NCBI GenBank assembly: GCA_005405945.1
Contig: BJHW01000001.1
Span: 6,448,001 to 6,512,000, forward strand
DNA length: 64,000 nucleotides
DNA from: Streptomyces violaceusniger
Lineage (GTDB): Bacteria > Actinomycetota > Actinomycetes > Streptomycetales > Streptomycetaceae
Reading direction: 5' to 3'
The notes under the pieces were generated by a model that had not been told where the DNA came from, ran no database searches, and saw only the letters and a program-made list of their open reading frames with translations. The translations under genes were made by a program, and so were the position numbers. Below, piece by piece: positions 37,209 through 46,355 of this stretch. How positions within the stretch are numbered: position 1 is the first letter of the stretch; every line of letters starts with the position of its first letter.

Positions 37209-38702
37209 ATGAGACCGACGACCGGCAGAACCGCCGCACTGGCCCTCGCCACCGCCGCCACCGCATCCCTCCTCGGGGTCGCGTCCGCGAACGCGACCCC
37301 GGGCGCTCTGGCCGACCCCAGCACCGCCGCGCTCGACTGGGGTGCCTGCGCGGGGACCGGGCTCGACCCCCGTCAGGAATGCGCCACGCTCAAGGTGCCG
37401 CTGGACTACCGCGATCCCGGCGGCGAGCGGATCTCCCTCGCCGTCTCCCGCATCCCCGGCGAGCGGCCGCAGGCCCGCCGGGGCACCCTGCTGCTGATCC
37501 CGGGCGGCCCCGGATCGCCGGGTCTCGACCGGCCCAGCACGCTCGGCAAGCGGCTGCCGAAGTCGGTGCGGGACGCGTACGACATCGTCAGCTTCGACCC
37601 GCGCGGCATGGGGAAGTCCACGCACGCCGGATGCGATCTGAACCCCGCCGATCTGTCGCTGCTCGCCTCGCGCCCCTGGCCCGCCCCCGACGGGGACATC
37701 ACGCGGAACATCACCACCGGCCGCCGCATCGCCGACACCTGCGCCCGCAACGGCGGCGAACTGCTGCGCACCATCAGCACCGTCAACGAGGCGCGGGACA
37801 TCGACAGCGTGCGCCGGGCGCTCGGCGAGCGGAAGCTGTCCGCGTGGGGCGTCTCGTACGGGACGTATGTGGGCTCCGTCTACGCGCAGATGTTCCCCGA
37901 GCACACCGACCGCTGGGTGCTGGACAGCAATGACGACCCGAACCCGGAGCGGGTGGAGCGCGGCTGGCTGGCCAACTACGCCGTGGGCGTCGAGGACACC
38001 TTCCCCGACTTCGCGGCCTGGGCCTCCGCGCCCGACAGCCCCGTCCGGCTCGCCGAGACCCCCGACGGGGTGCGGCGGCGGGTCCTGGACCTCGCCGCCC
38101 GGCTGGACGCGAAGCCGCTGCCGTGGCCCGGCGCCAACCCGCCCGAGCTGAACGGCAACGCGCTGCGCCAGAGCATGCTGAACGCCCTGTACTCCCGGGA
38201 CCGCTTCGAGGGCCTGGCCCAGCTGATCGTCGACGCGGACGCGGGCAAGGCGCCCGCCGAGGCACCGGCCGACCCGCCGCAGGACGCCGCGGCCGTGTCC
38301 CTCGCGACCATCTGCAACGACGTGGAGTGGCCCACCTCCCTGCCCAACTACGCGCGGGATGTCGCCGCCAGCCGCAAGAGTCACCCGCTCACCGCGGGCA
38401 TGCCGGTGAACGTCACCCCGTGCGCGTTCTGGCATGACGCGCCGCGGGACAAACCGGTGCGGATCACCGACCAGGGGCCGTCGAACGTCCTGCTGGTGCA
38501 GAACAAGCGCGATGTGGCCACCCCGTACAGCGGGGCGCTGGGCCTCCGGCGGGCCTTCGGCGACCGGGCCCGGATGGTCGGCGTGGATGCGATGGGGCAT
38601 GGCGCGGCGTACGTGGAGAACGGCAGCGCCTGCGCGGACCGGAGGGTCACGGACTTCCTGCTGACCGGTGAGCGGCCGAAGCGCGATGTTCTCTGCCGGT
38701 GA
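37209..38702 (+). CDS. Secreted tripeptidyl aminopeptidase-like S33 hydrolase (Tap/SlpD type)
   Basis: ATG 37209 (GTG 37203 is possible) starts MRPTTGRTAALALATAATAS, a signal peptide cut near ANA. The alpha/beta hydrolase core follows: LLLIPGGPGSPGLDRPS, VSFDPRGMGKSTHAGCD, nucleophile SAWGVSYGTYVGSVYAQMFP, then the TAP-like C-terminal domain with LLVQNKRDVATPYSGALGLR (Asp) and VDAMGHGAAYVENGSACADR (His). Streptomyces Tap/Slp enzymes remove N-terminal tripeptides from secreted proteins. It has 497 aa. A 9-bp repeat begins at its stop codon. Confidence 0.87.
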   Translation: MRPTTGRTAALALATAATASLLGVASANATPGALADPSTAALDWGACAGTGLDPRQECATLKVPLDYRDPGGERISLAVSRIPGERPQARRGTLLLIPGGPGSPGLDRPSTLGKRLPKSVRDAYDIVSFDPRGMGKSTHAGCDLNPADLSLLASRPWPAPDGDITRNITTGRRIADTCARNGGELLRTISTVNEARDIDSVRRALGERKLSAWGVSYGTYVGSVYAQMFPEHTDRWVLDSNDDPNPERVERGWLANYAVGVEDTFPDFAAWASAPDSPVRLAETPDGVRRRVLDLAARLDAKPLPWPGANPPELNGNALRQSMLNALYSRDRFEGLAQLIVDADAGKAPAEAPADPPQDAAAVSLATICNDVEWPTSLPNYARDVAASRKSHPLTAGMPVNVTPCAFWHDAPRDKPVRITDQGPSNVLLVQNKRDVATPYSGALGLRRAFGDRARMVGVDAMGHGAAYVENGSACADRRVTDFLLTGERPKRDVLCR

Positions 38703-38793
38703 CGCGGTGACGCGGTGACGCGGTGACGCGGTGACGCGGTGATGCCGTGACGCGGTGATGCCGTGACGCGGTGACGCTGGTGACGCCTGTGAC
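38699..38793. repeat. 9-bp tandem repeat (gtgacgcgg) at the S33 peptidase stop codon
   Basis: About ten copies of gtgacgcgg and its variants gtgatgccg and gtgacgctg run without spacers from the stop codon (38700-38702) onward. Each unit copies the stop-codon context cggtgacg. Confidence 0.9.
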
Positions 38794-38832
38794 AAGCCAC
38801 CGATGAACGCGCCAGAGCCCCTGAACGCGTCA

Positions 38833-38866
38833 GAGCCCCGCTCCGGGAGAAACCGGCGCGGGGCTC
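38833..38866. terminator. argS terminator hairpin
   Basis: gagccccgc (38833-38841) pairs with gcggggctc (38858-38866), 12 nt beyond the argS stop. Confidence 0.75.
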
Positions 38867-38877
38867 ATGCGGTGGCC

Positions 38878-40665
38878 TCAGAGGCGCTCGGGGGTGCGGA
38901 TGCCCAGCAGGGACATGCCCTGCCCCAGCGTGCGCGCCGTGATGTCGCACAGGAAGAGGCGGTTCTCCACCTGGGCCGGGCCGCCCTCCGCCTTCAGGAC
39001 CGGGCACTGGTCGTAGAAGGTCGTGTAGAGCGAGGCCAGCTGGTAGAGATACCCGGCCAGCTTGTGCGGCTCGTACCCGGCGGCCACCTCGCGCAGCGTC
39101 TCCCCGAACTGGTCGAGGTGCAGGCCCAGCGCCCGCTCGGCCGGGGCCAGCGGAAGCTCCGGGTGGGCCAGCGGCCGCTGCCCCTCCTCGGCGCGGCGCA
39201 GGATCGACTGGATCCGGGCGTACGCGTACTGGAGATAGACCGAGGTGTCCCCGTTGAGCGAGACCATCTGGTCGAGGTCGAACTTGTAGTCCCGCGAGGC
39301 CGAGGTGGACAGATCCGCGTACTTCACCGCGCCGATGCCGACCTGGGCGCCGCGCTCGAGGATCTCCTCCTCGGTGAGGCCGAGCTTCTCGCTCTTCTCC
39401 CGGACCACGGCCGCGGCCCGCTCGGTGGCCTCGTCCAGCAGGTCCTCCAGCCGCACCGTCTCGCCCGCGCGGGTCTTGAACGGCTTGCCGTCCTTGCCCA
39501 GGACGGTGCCGAAGGCGAGTTGCACGGCGTGGACCTGGTCATTGAGCCAGCCGATCCGGCGGGCGGTCTCGAAGACCATCTTGAAGTGCAGCGACTGCCG
39601 GGCGTCCACCACATACAGCAGGGTGTCGGCCTTCAGGTGCTGCACCCGGTCGCGGATCGCGGAGAGGTCGGTGGCCGCATAGCCGAAGCCGCCGTCGGAC
39701 TTCTGGACGATCAGCGGCACGGGATTGCCCTCGGGGCCCTTGATGTCGTCGAAGAAGACGCACAGCGCACCCTCGGAGCGCACGGCGACGCCGGACTCCT
39801 CCAGCAGTCGGCAGGTCTCGGCCAGCATGTCGTTGTAACCCGACTCGCCGACCACATCGGGGTCGTGGATCTCGATGTCCAGCTTGTCGAAGACCGAGTA
39901 GAAGTAGATCTTCGACTCGTCCACGAACTTCCGCCACAGGGCGATGGTCTCCGCGTCGCCCGCCTGGAGCTCCACCACCCGCCGCCGGGACCGCTCCTTG
40001 AACTCCGCGTCGGAGTCGAAGAGCGCCCGCGCGGCCTTGTAGAGCCGGTTGAGGTTGGACATGGCCTCCTCGCCGGAGGAGGCGTCCTTGTGGTCCAGCT
40101 CGTGCGGGTGCTCGATCAGATACTGGATGAGCATGCCGAACTGGGTGCCCCAGTCGCCGATGTGGTGGCGGCGGATCACCTTCTCGCCCGCGAACTCCAG
40201 GATCCGCACCACCGCGTCGCCGATCACCGCCGAGCGCAGATGGCCGACGTGCATCTCCTTGGCCACATTGGGCTGGGCGTAGTCGATCACGGTGGTGCCG
40301 GGCGCCTGCGCGTACGGCACGCCGAGGCGGTCGTCGGCGGCGCGGGCGGCGAGGGTCGCGGTGATCGCGGAGTCGGCGATCGTGATGTTGAGGAAGCCGG
40401 GGCCGGAGACCTCGATGTCGGCGATCACCGGATCGGGGTCGGCCGAGGTGGCGGCGACCGGAAGGTGCGCCACGACCTTGGCGGCCAGCTCACGGGGGTT
40501 TCCCTTGAGCTGCTTGGCCAGCGCCAGCATCCCGTTGGCCTGGAAGTCGGCCCGGTCGCTTCGTCGCAGCAGCGGGTCCGCGGAGCCGGCCTCCGGCAGG
40601 GCAGCCGAGAGGGCGTCCGCGACGCGCTGATGGACCGTAGCGGCGAGGGAAGGGACCGAAGCCAT
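38878..40665 (-). CDS. argS: Arginyl-tRNA synthetase
   Basis: The class I enzyme charges tRNA-Arg. ATG 40665 gives MASVPSLAATVHQRVADALS and the ArgRS N-terminal tRNA-binding domain (to about 110). The HIGH motif is in DYAQPNVAKEMHVGHLRSAV, followed by GDWGTQFGMLI. The degenerate KMSKS region is in GKPFKTRAGETVRLEDLLDE, and the DALR anticodon domain (YLQYAYARIQSILRRA) closes the protein. At 595 aa it is full-length and intact. It is head-to-head with lysS across 179 bp that must hold both promoters. Confidence 0.96.
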   Translation of the reverse strand: MASVPSLAATVHQRVADALSAALPEAGSADPLLRRSDRADFQANGMLALAKQLKGNPRELAAKVVAHLPVAATSADPDPVIADIEVSGPGFLNITIADSAITATLAARAADDRLGVPYAQAPGTTVIDYAQPNVAKEMHVGHLRSAVIGDAVVRILEFAGEKVIRRHHIGDWGTQFGMLIQYLIEHPHELDHKDASSGEEAMSNLNRLYKAARALFDSDAEFKERSRRRVVELQAGDAETIALWRKFVDESKIYFYSVFDKLDIEIHDPDVVGESGYNDMLAETCRLLEESGVAVRSEGALCVFFDDIKGPEGNPVPLIVQKSDGGFGYAATDLSAIRDRVQHLKADTLLYVVDARQSLHFKMVFETARRIGWLNDQVHAVQLAFGTVLGKDGKPFKTRAGETVRLEDLLDEATERAAAVVREKSEKLGLTEEEILERGAQVGIGAVKYADLSTSASRDYKFDLDQMVSLNGDTSVYLQYAYARIQSILRRAEEGQRPLAHPELPLAPAERALGLHLDQFGETLREVAAGYEPHKLAGYLYQLASLYTTFYDQCPVLKAEGGPAQVENRLFLCDITARTLGQGMSLLGIRTPERL

Positions 40666-40844
40666 GGAGTGCCATTCCGGTAGTGGTGGTATGGGCAACC
40701 CAGTATTTCACGGCGGGTCCAACGATTTCCCCGGCCTGTGGATAACCCGGGCCCGCCCGGCGGGCCCTGTGGGCAATTCCGGAGGGGCCTGTTCCGTCTG
40801 GGACAATGGGCGGTGCCATGACCGCTAGGAAGGAAGTGCCGACC

Positions 40845-42566
40845 GTGGCTCAGAGCACCGAGACCGACTGGGTCTCCCGATTCGCCGACGAGGTCATTGC
40901 CGAGGCGGAGCGCCGCGCCCCGGGCAAACCTGTCGTCGTCGCCTCGGGTCTCAGCCCGTCCGGCCCGATCCACCTCGGCAATCTGCGCGAGGTCATGACC
41001 CCGCACCTGGTCGCCGACGAGATCCGGCGCCGGGGCCACGAGTGCGTTCACATCCTGTCCTGGGACGACTACGACCGGTATCGCAAGGTCCCGGCCGGGA
41101 TCGACCCCTCCTGGTCCGAGCACATCGGCAAGCCGCTCACCTCGGTCCCGGCCCCGCCCGGGTCCCCGTATCCGAACTGGGCGGAGCACTTCAAGGCGCC
41201 GATGGCCGAGGCGCTGCGGGAGATGGGCATCGAGTTCCACCCCATCAGCCAGACCGAGATGTACACCTCGGGCGCGTACCGGGAGCAGATCCTGCACGCG
41301 ATGCGCCACCGCCGGGAGATCGACGCCGTCCTGGACCGGTACCGCACCAAGGACAAGCCCGGCGCCAAGAAGCCCAAGCAGCAGCAGAAGCCGGTGGACG
41401 AGGCCGAGCTGGCCGCCGCCGAGGGCTCGGGCGCGGCCGCCGAGGACGACGGCAGCGCGGGCGCGGCGGGTTACTACCCGTACAAGCCGTACTGCTCGGT
41501 CTGCGAGCGCGATGTGACCACGGTGACCTCGTACGACGACGAGACCACCGAGCTGAGTTACGCGTGCGCGTGCGGCCACGGCGAGACCGTCCGCCTGAGC
41601 GAGCACAACCGCGGCAAGCTGGTCTGGAAGGTCGACTGGCCGATGCGCTGGGCGTACGAGGGCGTGGTCTTCGAGCCCTCGGGCGTCGACCACTCCTCGC
41701 CGGGCTCGTCCTATGTGGTCGGCGGCCAGATCGTCCGCGAGGTCTTCGGCGGCGAGCAGCCCATCGGCCCGATGTACGCGTTCGTGGGCATCAGCGGCAT
41801 GGCCAAGATGTCCTCCTCCAAGGGCGGTGTGCCCACCCCGGCCGACGCGCTGGAGATCATGGAGGCGCCGCTGCTGCGCTGGCTGTATGCCCGCCGCCGG
41901 CCCAACCAGTCCTTCAAGATCGCCTTCGACCAGGAGATCCAGCGGACCTACGACGAGTGGGACGCGCTGGAGCGGAAGATCGCCGAGGGCGTGGCCCAGC
42001 CCGCGGACGCGGCCGCGTACAGCCGCGCGACCCGCACCGCCACGGGCGAGCTGCCGAGCACCCCGCGCCCGCTGCCGTACCGCACGCTGGCCTCGGTGGT
42101 GGACATCACCACCGGCCATGACGAGCAGACGCTGCGCATCCTCAGCGAGCTCGACCCCGACAATCCGGTGAAGTCCCTGGAGGAGACCCGGCCCCGGCTC
42201 GACAAGGCCGAGCGCTGGATCACCACCCAGGTCCCGGCCGACCAGCGCACCCGGGTCCGGGACGAGCCGGACACCGAGCGGCTGGCCGCGCTGGGCGACA
42301 CCGAGCGGGAGTCGCTGCGGCTGCTGCTGGACGGCCTGGACGACCACTGGTCGCTGGACGGCCTCACCACGCTGGTCTACGGGGTGCCCAAGATCCAGGC
42401 GGGGCTGTCTCCGGAGGCCAAGCCGACGCCGGAGCTGAAGGTCGCCCAGCGGTCGTTCTTCGCGCTGCTCTACACCCTGCTGGTCGGCCGGGACACCGGC
42501 CCGAGGCTGCCCACGCTGCTGCTGGCGGTGGGGGCGGACCGGGTGCGCAAGCTGCTCGCGGGCTGA
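40845..42566 (+). CDS. lysS: Class I (archaeal-type) lysyl-tRNA synthetase
   Basis: GTG 40845 follows GGAAGGAAG by about 9 nt (VAQSTETDWVSRFADEVIAE); ATG 40818 precedes that site and is less likely. HIGH is VASGLSPSGPIHLGNLREVM and KMSKS is ISGMAKMSSSKGGVPTP. CSVCERD and CACGH probably bind zinc. Unlike the common class II LysRS, this class I enzyme activates lysine on a Rossmann fold. It occurs in archaea and some bacteria, including Streptomyces. A charged, Ala-rich insert (KPGAKKPKQQQKPVDEAELA) sits near residues 165-205. The protein has 573 aa. Confidence 0.94.
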   Translation: MAQSTETDWVSRFADEVIAEAERRAPGKPVVVASGLSPSGPIHLGNLREVMTPHLVADEIRRRGHECVHILSWDDYDRYRKVPAGIDPSWSEHIGKPLTSVPAPPGSPYPNWAEHFKAPMAEALREMGIEFHPISQTEMYTSGAYREQILHAMRHRREIDAVLDRYRTKDKPGAKKPKQQQKPVDEAELAAAEGSGAAAEDDGSAGAAGYYPYKPYCSVCERDVTTVTSYDDETTELSYACACGHGETVRLSEHNRGKLVWKVDWPMRWAYEGVVFEPSGVDHSSPGSSYVVGGQIVREVFGGEQPIGPMYAFVGISGMAKMSSSKGGVPTPADALEIMEAPLLRWLYARRRPNQSFKIAFDQEIQRTYDEWDALERKIAEGVAQPADAAAYSRATRTATGELPSTPRPLPYRTLASVVDITTGHDEQTLRILSELDPDNPVKSLEETRPRLDKAERWITTQVPADQRTRVRDEPDTERLAALGDTERESLRLLLDGLDDHWSLDGLTTLVYGVPKIQAGLSPEAKPTPELKVAQRSFFALLYTLLVGRDTGPRLPTLLLAVGADRVRKLLAG

Positions 42567-42584
42567 CCTCTCCGGCTCCCGGGC

Positions 42585-42617
42585 GCCGGGCGGACGGCCT
42601 TACGGCTGCCGCCCGGC
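42585..42617 (+). terminator. lysS terminator
   Basis: gccgggcgg (42585-42593) and ccgcccggc (42609-42617) form a 9-bp stem 19 nt after the stop. Confidence 0.7.
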
Positions 42618-42640
42618 CTTCCGGCTGTGCGGGACGGCCA

Positions 42641-42831
42641 GGGTCCTTCTGACGGATCTCCGCGGCGTCGCGACGCCCGGCACGCCCTCTCGCCGCACCG
42701 CACGAAAGCCCGAGTAGCTCTGTCTGCTACGAGGGCGTCCGCACGGCACGCCGAGAGCACACCCCGGCTGCGGTCTTCGGCCGCTGCGCGGCGGGCGCTC
42801 CTTCCTCCACGGAGATCCGTCAGAAGGACCC
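42641..42831. repeat. 191-bp element with 22-bp perfect terminal inverted repeats
   Basis: The arms 42641-42662 (starting gggtccttctgacgg) and 42810-42831 (ending ccgtcagaaggaccc) are exact reverse complements. The interior contains shorter self-complementary pieces (gtagctctgtctgctac; ccctctcgccg/cgccgagag). No coding potential is seen. It sits between convergent lysS and the DUF2637 gene. It looks like a MITE or REP-type element, or a large bidirectional terminator. Confidence 0.75.
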
Positions 42832-42862
42832 CAGGGGCGGCTCTCGGGTGGCCACGGGGCGG

Positions 42863-44316
42863 CTACGGGATGGCCTCGCGCTCCAGGCGGACGCGCTCCT
42901 TGAAGTCCTCGACGTACCCGGCCAGCTCGCTGTTGCTGAGGTCGTTCACGCCGTAGGTCTCCCGCAGCCGCTGCCCGAACTGGTAGGCGGAGGGGTACTT
43001 GCTGTGGTCGGCGAGGAACTGGCGGAAGGTCGCGTAGTAGACCTCCTCGCGCGGGACGTCGTCCGGCAGCTGGTTCAGCCGCTGCTCCGGCTGCTGCTCC
43101 TCGTACGCGTACCGCTCGGGCTCGCGCTGCTCCGGTACGTAGACGCCCTGATGGCTCCCCACGCCCTCACCGCCGAGCGGCCGCACCCGGCCACCGGGCC
43201 CGACCGGCACGGTCAGCTGGTGCTGCGGGGGCTGGGGCTGCTGGAGTTGCTGCGGCTGCTGCTCGGGCTGCGGCGCCTGGCCCGGGCCCTGCTGGTCCTG
43301 CGGCTGGAGCTGTTGCGGCTGCTGTGCCTGCTGTAGCTGCTGTGCCTGCTGCTCGACCGGCGCGGGGTGGGCGGCCGCCGGGTCGAAGGGCACGGCGTTC
43401 CGGCCGTCATGGCCCTGCCCGGCGGGCTGCTGGTACACCGGCAGGGGCAGCGAGAGCGGCAGCTCCTGCGTCTGGGGCTGCTGGGGGTGCTGCTGCGGGC
43501 CCGTGTCCGCCACGGCCCCCGGCGGGCCGTACGGGCCCTGCTGGGCCTCCAGGGACGCGCTCCTGGGCCCCGTCTCGTCCGCCGCGGCCGAACGGCCCGG
43601 GGGAGCGCGGTCGCCGACACCGTGGACGGGTCCAGACCGGCTGCCGCGAGCCCCGCCGGGGCGGTGTCCGCCAGCGGCACCCCGAACCGCGCCAGCCGCA
43701 GCGGCATCAGCGACTCCACGGGCGCCTTACGGCGCCAGGACCGCCCGTAGCGGGCCCGCAGTCGGGCCTGGTAGACCAGCCGGTCCTGCTCCAGCCTGAT
43801 GACCTCCTCGTAGCTGCGCAGCTCCCACAGCTTCATCCGGCGCCACAGCCGGAAGGTGGGCACCGGCGCGAGCAGCCAGCGGGCGATGCGGACCGACTCC
43901 ATGTGCCGGTCGGCGGTGATGTCGGCGATCCGGCCGACCGCGTGCCGGGCGGCCTCGACGGAGACGACGAACAGGATCGGGATCACGCCGTGCATGCCGA
44001 CGCCGACCGGGTCCGGCCAGGCGGCCGCGCCGTTGAAGGCGATGGTGGCCGCGGTCAGCAGCCAGGCGGTCTGGCGCAGCAGCGGGAAGGGGATGCGGAT
44101 CCAGGTGAGCAGCAGATCCAACGCGAGCAGGACCACGATCCCCGCGTCGATGCCGATCGGGAAGACATTGGCGAACTTGCCGAAGCCCTTGTCGAGGGCG
44201 AGATCGCGCACCGCGGCGTAGGAACCGGCGAAGCCGATCCCGGCGATCACCACCGCCCCGGTGACGACCACTCCGGCCAGTATTCGGTGCGTCCGTGTCA
44301 GTTGCATCGCGGCCAC
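42863..44316 (-). CDS. DUF2637 membrane protein with Gln/Pro-rich linker (one-base frameshift)
   Basis: GTG 44316 (or ATG 44307) gives MAAMQLTRTHRILAGVVVTG and four membrane helices within residues 10-125 (DUF2637, related to SpdB plasmid-spread proteins). A cytoplasmic region follows. The frame breaks near residue 237; one missing C in the run at 43599-43603 joins it to a tail reading ADTGPQQHPQQPQTQ. About 95 residues of Gln and Pro follow, then a compact C-terminal domain (PREEVYYATFRQFLADHSKY ... FKERVRLEREAIP). The corrected length is about 484. The function is unknown; the family sits at the membrane. Confidence 0.8.
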
Positions 44317-44404
44317 CCGCGACCCCTCCCCGTCCTCAACAACAGCCGCATCAGCGTCGCATACACGTCAAGGCTCATGGGCGGGAAGGGGTCGTGTCGG
44401 CGAG

Positions 44405-45109
44405 TCAGGCGCCGCTCTTGGCGCCCTTACCGATGGCGCCGACGGCCTCCTTGGCGGCGGCCTTGGCGTCCTTGAGCAGGTCGGCCGGGTCCGGGGCCTT
44501 GGCGGTCTCATAGCCCGCGCCGTCGTACTGGAGGGTGATGACGACATTGGCGGTACGGGCCACGACCGTCTGGTCGCGGAAGTCGTCGCCGTCCTTCTTC
44601 TCCTTGGTGCTGACCGTGGTGGCCTCGTCGCCGATGCCCGCGACCTTCTCGGTCTTGGGGTCGGTCACCTTGCCGGCGGTGGCGGCCCTGCTCGCCTGCT
44701 GGGCGGCGTACTCCCCGGCGCGCTTGTCGCCGGAGCCGAGCCCCGGGTCGGAGTGGAACAGCTTGAGGGAGACGGTCAGCGAGCGGTAGTCGAAGTCGTC
44801 GAGGCCGCTCCACAGGCAGCTGGCCGAGGTGTTGGTGTCGGCCGAGGGAAGGGCCTTGCCCTTCTTGTTCTGCGCCTTGGGGACGAGATCGTCGATCGTC
44901 TTCCCGGAGAGCGTGGAGCACACATCGGGCAGCTTGCTGAACTTCGCTGCCGCGACGGTGGGCGAAGCGCTGGGCGAGCCGGGTCTCGCTGAGTCACCGG
45001 CGTTCTTGTCGTCCTTCTTGTCCGAGCCGGAGGAGCAGCCGGCGACGAGCACCACCGGTACGGTCGCGCAGGCGAGTATTCGGGCGAGTCGCGGGGCTGA
45101 ACGGTGCAT
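44405..45109 (-). CDS. DUF3558 lipoprotein
   Basis: ATG 45109 after AAGGA gives MHRSAPRLARILACATVPVV, then the lipobox LVAGCSS (lipid-modified Cys near 24). A short Lys/Asp/Ser spacer leads to the DUF3558 domain: LPDVCSTLSGKTIDDLVPKA and ASCLWSGLDDFDYRSLTVSL. Two conserved cysteines could pair. The protein is anchored outside the membrane. A second, diverged paralogue lies immediately upstream, so the pair probably arose by tandem duplication. The role is unknown. Confidence 0.82.
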   Translation of the reverse strand: MHRSAPRLARILACATVPVVLVAGCSSGSDKKDDKNAGDSARPGSPSASPTVAAAKFSKLPDVCSTLSGKTIDDLVPKAQNKKGKALPSADTNTSASCLWSGLDDFDYRSLTVSLKLFHSDPGLGSGDKRAGEYAAQQASRAATAGKVTDPKTEKVAGIGDEATTVSTKEKKDGDDFRDQTVVARTANVVITLQYDGAGYETAKAPDPADLLKDAKAAAKEAVGAIGKGAKSGA

Positions 45110-45256
45110 GGGTCCTTCGCTCATTCTCTGTCGATGGGCGGACGTGCCGCCCGCGTCATTAGTCGGCACGGTACGCGGCCGACGCGCGGGCGTCCCAATT
45201 TCCGAGGTCTCCGCGGGGTGGGGGCGGGGCGCTCGCGGGGGTGCGGCGAGGGCCCG

Positions 45257-46192
45257 TTATTCGTTGAGACGACCGGTCAGTTCATCGGCCAAGTCCTGGG
45301 CGTTTTCCTGCAGTTCCTGGCTGCTGGGAATGTGCTTCTTGTCGGTCGTCCACTGGTCGTACTCAATGGTGGCAATCACATTCGAGGACCGGAACACGAC
45401 GGTGATGTCGCGGTGGATACCCGAGTCCTTGGTGATCAGTTGATCGTTGAGAAAGGCGTCGTCACCGAGGTCGTCCAGCCGGCGCGGGGCGGTGTCCTCC
45501 GAGGCGGTGTCACTTTCGTCACTTCCGCCGCTCGCGTCGGCGCCCGCGGAGGGGCTATCGGTGCTTTTGTCCCCCTCGCCGGTCTTGTCGCCCTTACCGG
45601 CTTCATCGCCTTTGCCGCCCTTGCTGCTCTTACCGGGCTCATCGGAGCTCGAACTGGCGGAAGCGGAGGAGCCGCTGCCGGCGCTCTCCGAGCCGCTCTC
45701 CGAGCTGGAGGGGCTCGAGGGAGGACTCGTGGCGTCCGGGATGTCGGCGGCGGCGGCCTTCTTCTCGTACGTCTCCTGGGCCCGGTCGTCGTCGCTGACC
45801 GAGGGGTCGTAACTGACCACCCGCTGGAAGTCGATCGTGAGGTAGCGCGTGCCGCTCGCGGTCTCGACCTTCCAGCGGCAGCCGTCCCGGCGGTCTATGT
45901 CATACGTCACGGCCGCCTGGCCGTCGTACACCTTGTCGTCCTGCTCGGCGCCGGGCAGCAGTGCCTGGAGGGTCTTGCGGCTGACCGCGCCGCACGCCTC
46001 GGGCAGGGTGCGATAGCGGCCGGGCTCGGCCGAGACGGCCGTCCCGGAGTCGCCGGAGGCGCCGTCGTCCGGGTCGGTCGGCGAATCGGAGCCGGTGCAT
46101 CCGCCGAGCCCCGCGGCGGCGAGCACGGTGATGAGCACGGCGACGGCCGGGGTGGCCCGCCGTCCGTACGCCCTTCGCTGCGCTGGCTGCAC
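45257..46192 (-). CDS. DUF3558-like lipoprotein with a low-complexity insert
   Basis: GTG 46192, 8 nt after GAAGGGA, gives VQPAQRRAYGRRATPAVAVL and the lipobox LGGCTGS. The domain shares the paralogue's layout (LPEACGAVSRKTLQALLPGA, GCRWKVETASGTRYLTIDFQ). Between the two halves sits an insert of about 80 residues made almost only of Ser, Gly, Asp, Glu and Lys (around 145-225). The tail then resumes with AFLNDQLITKDSGIHRDITV and VFRSSNVIATIEYD. It is likely to be extracellular and membrane-anchored. Confidence 0.78.
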   Translation of the reverse strand: MQPAQRRAYGRRATPAVAVLITVLAAAGLGGCTGSDSPTDPDDGASGDSGTAVSAEPGRYRTLPEACGAVSRKTLQALLPGAEQDDKVYDGQAAVTYDIDRRDGCRWKVETASGTRYLTIDFQRVVSYDPSVSDDDRAQETYEKKAAAADIPDATSPPSSPSSSESGSESAGSGSSASASSSSDEPGKSSKGGKGDEAGKGDKTGEGDKSTDSPSAGADASGGSDESDTASEDTAPRRLDDLGDDAFLNDQLITKDSGIHRDITVVFRSSNVIATIEYDQWTTDKKHIPSSQELQENAQDLADELTGRLNE

Positions 46193-46355
46193 TGTCCGTG
46201 TCCCTTCGAGCGACGGAAAACTCCTTGCCGCCCGGAGGCGGTGGCTGGAGACAATGTCTATCGCACGCACTGCCGTGCCTGCCGGTCGCCCGCCGTCTAT
46301 GGGGTATTGGCCCGGCTTTTGCGTTTTCAGCCTTTTACGGGGGAATGAGTGCATC

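Noticed and set aside
38699..38793. CRISPR array
   Set aside because: The 9-bp units follow each other with no spacers, and no cas genes are in the window. The repeats at 34134, 47565 and 47985 fail for the same reason.
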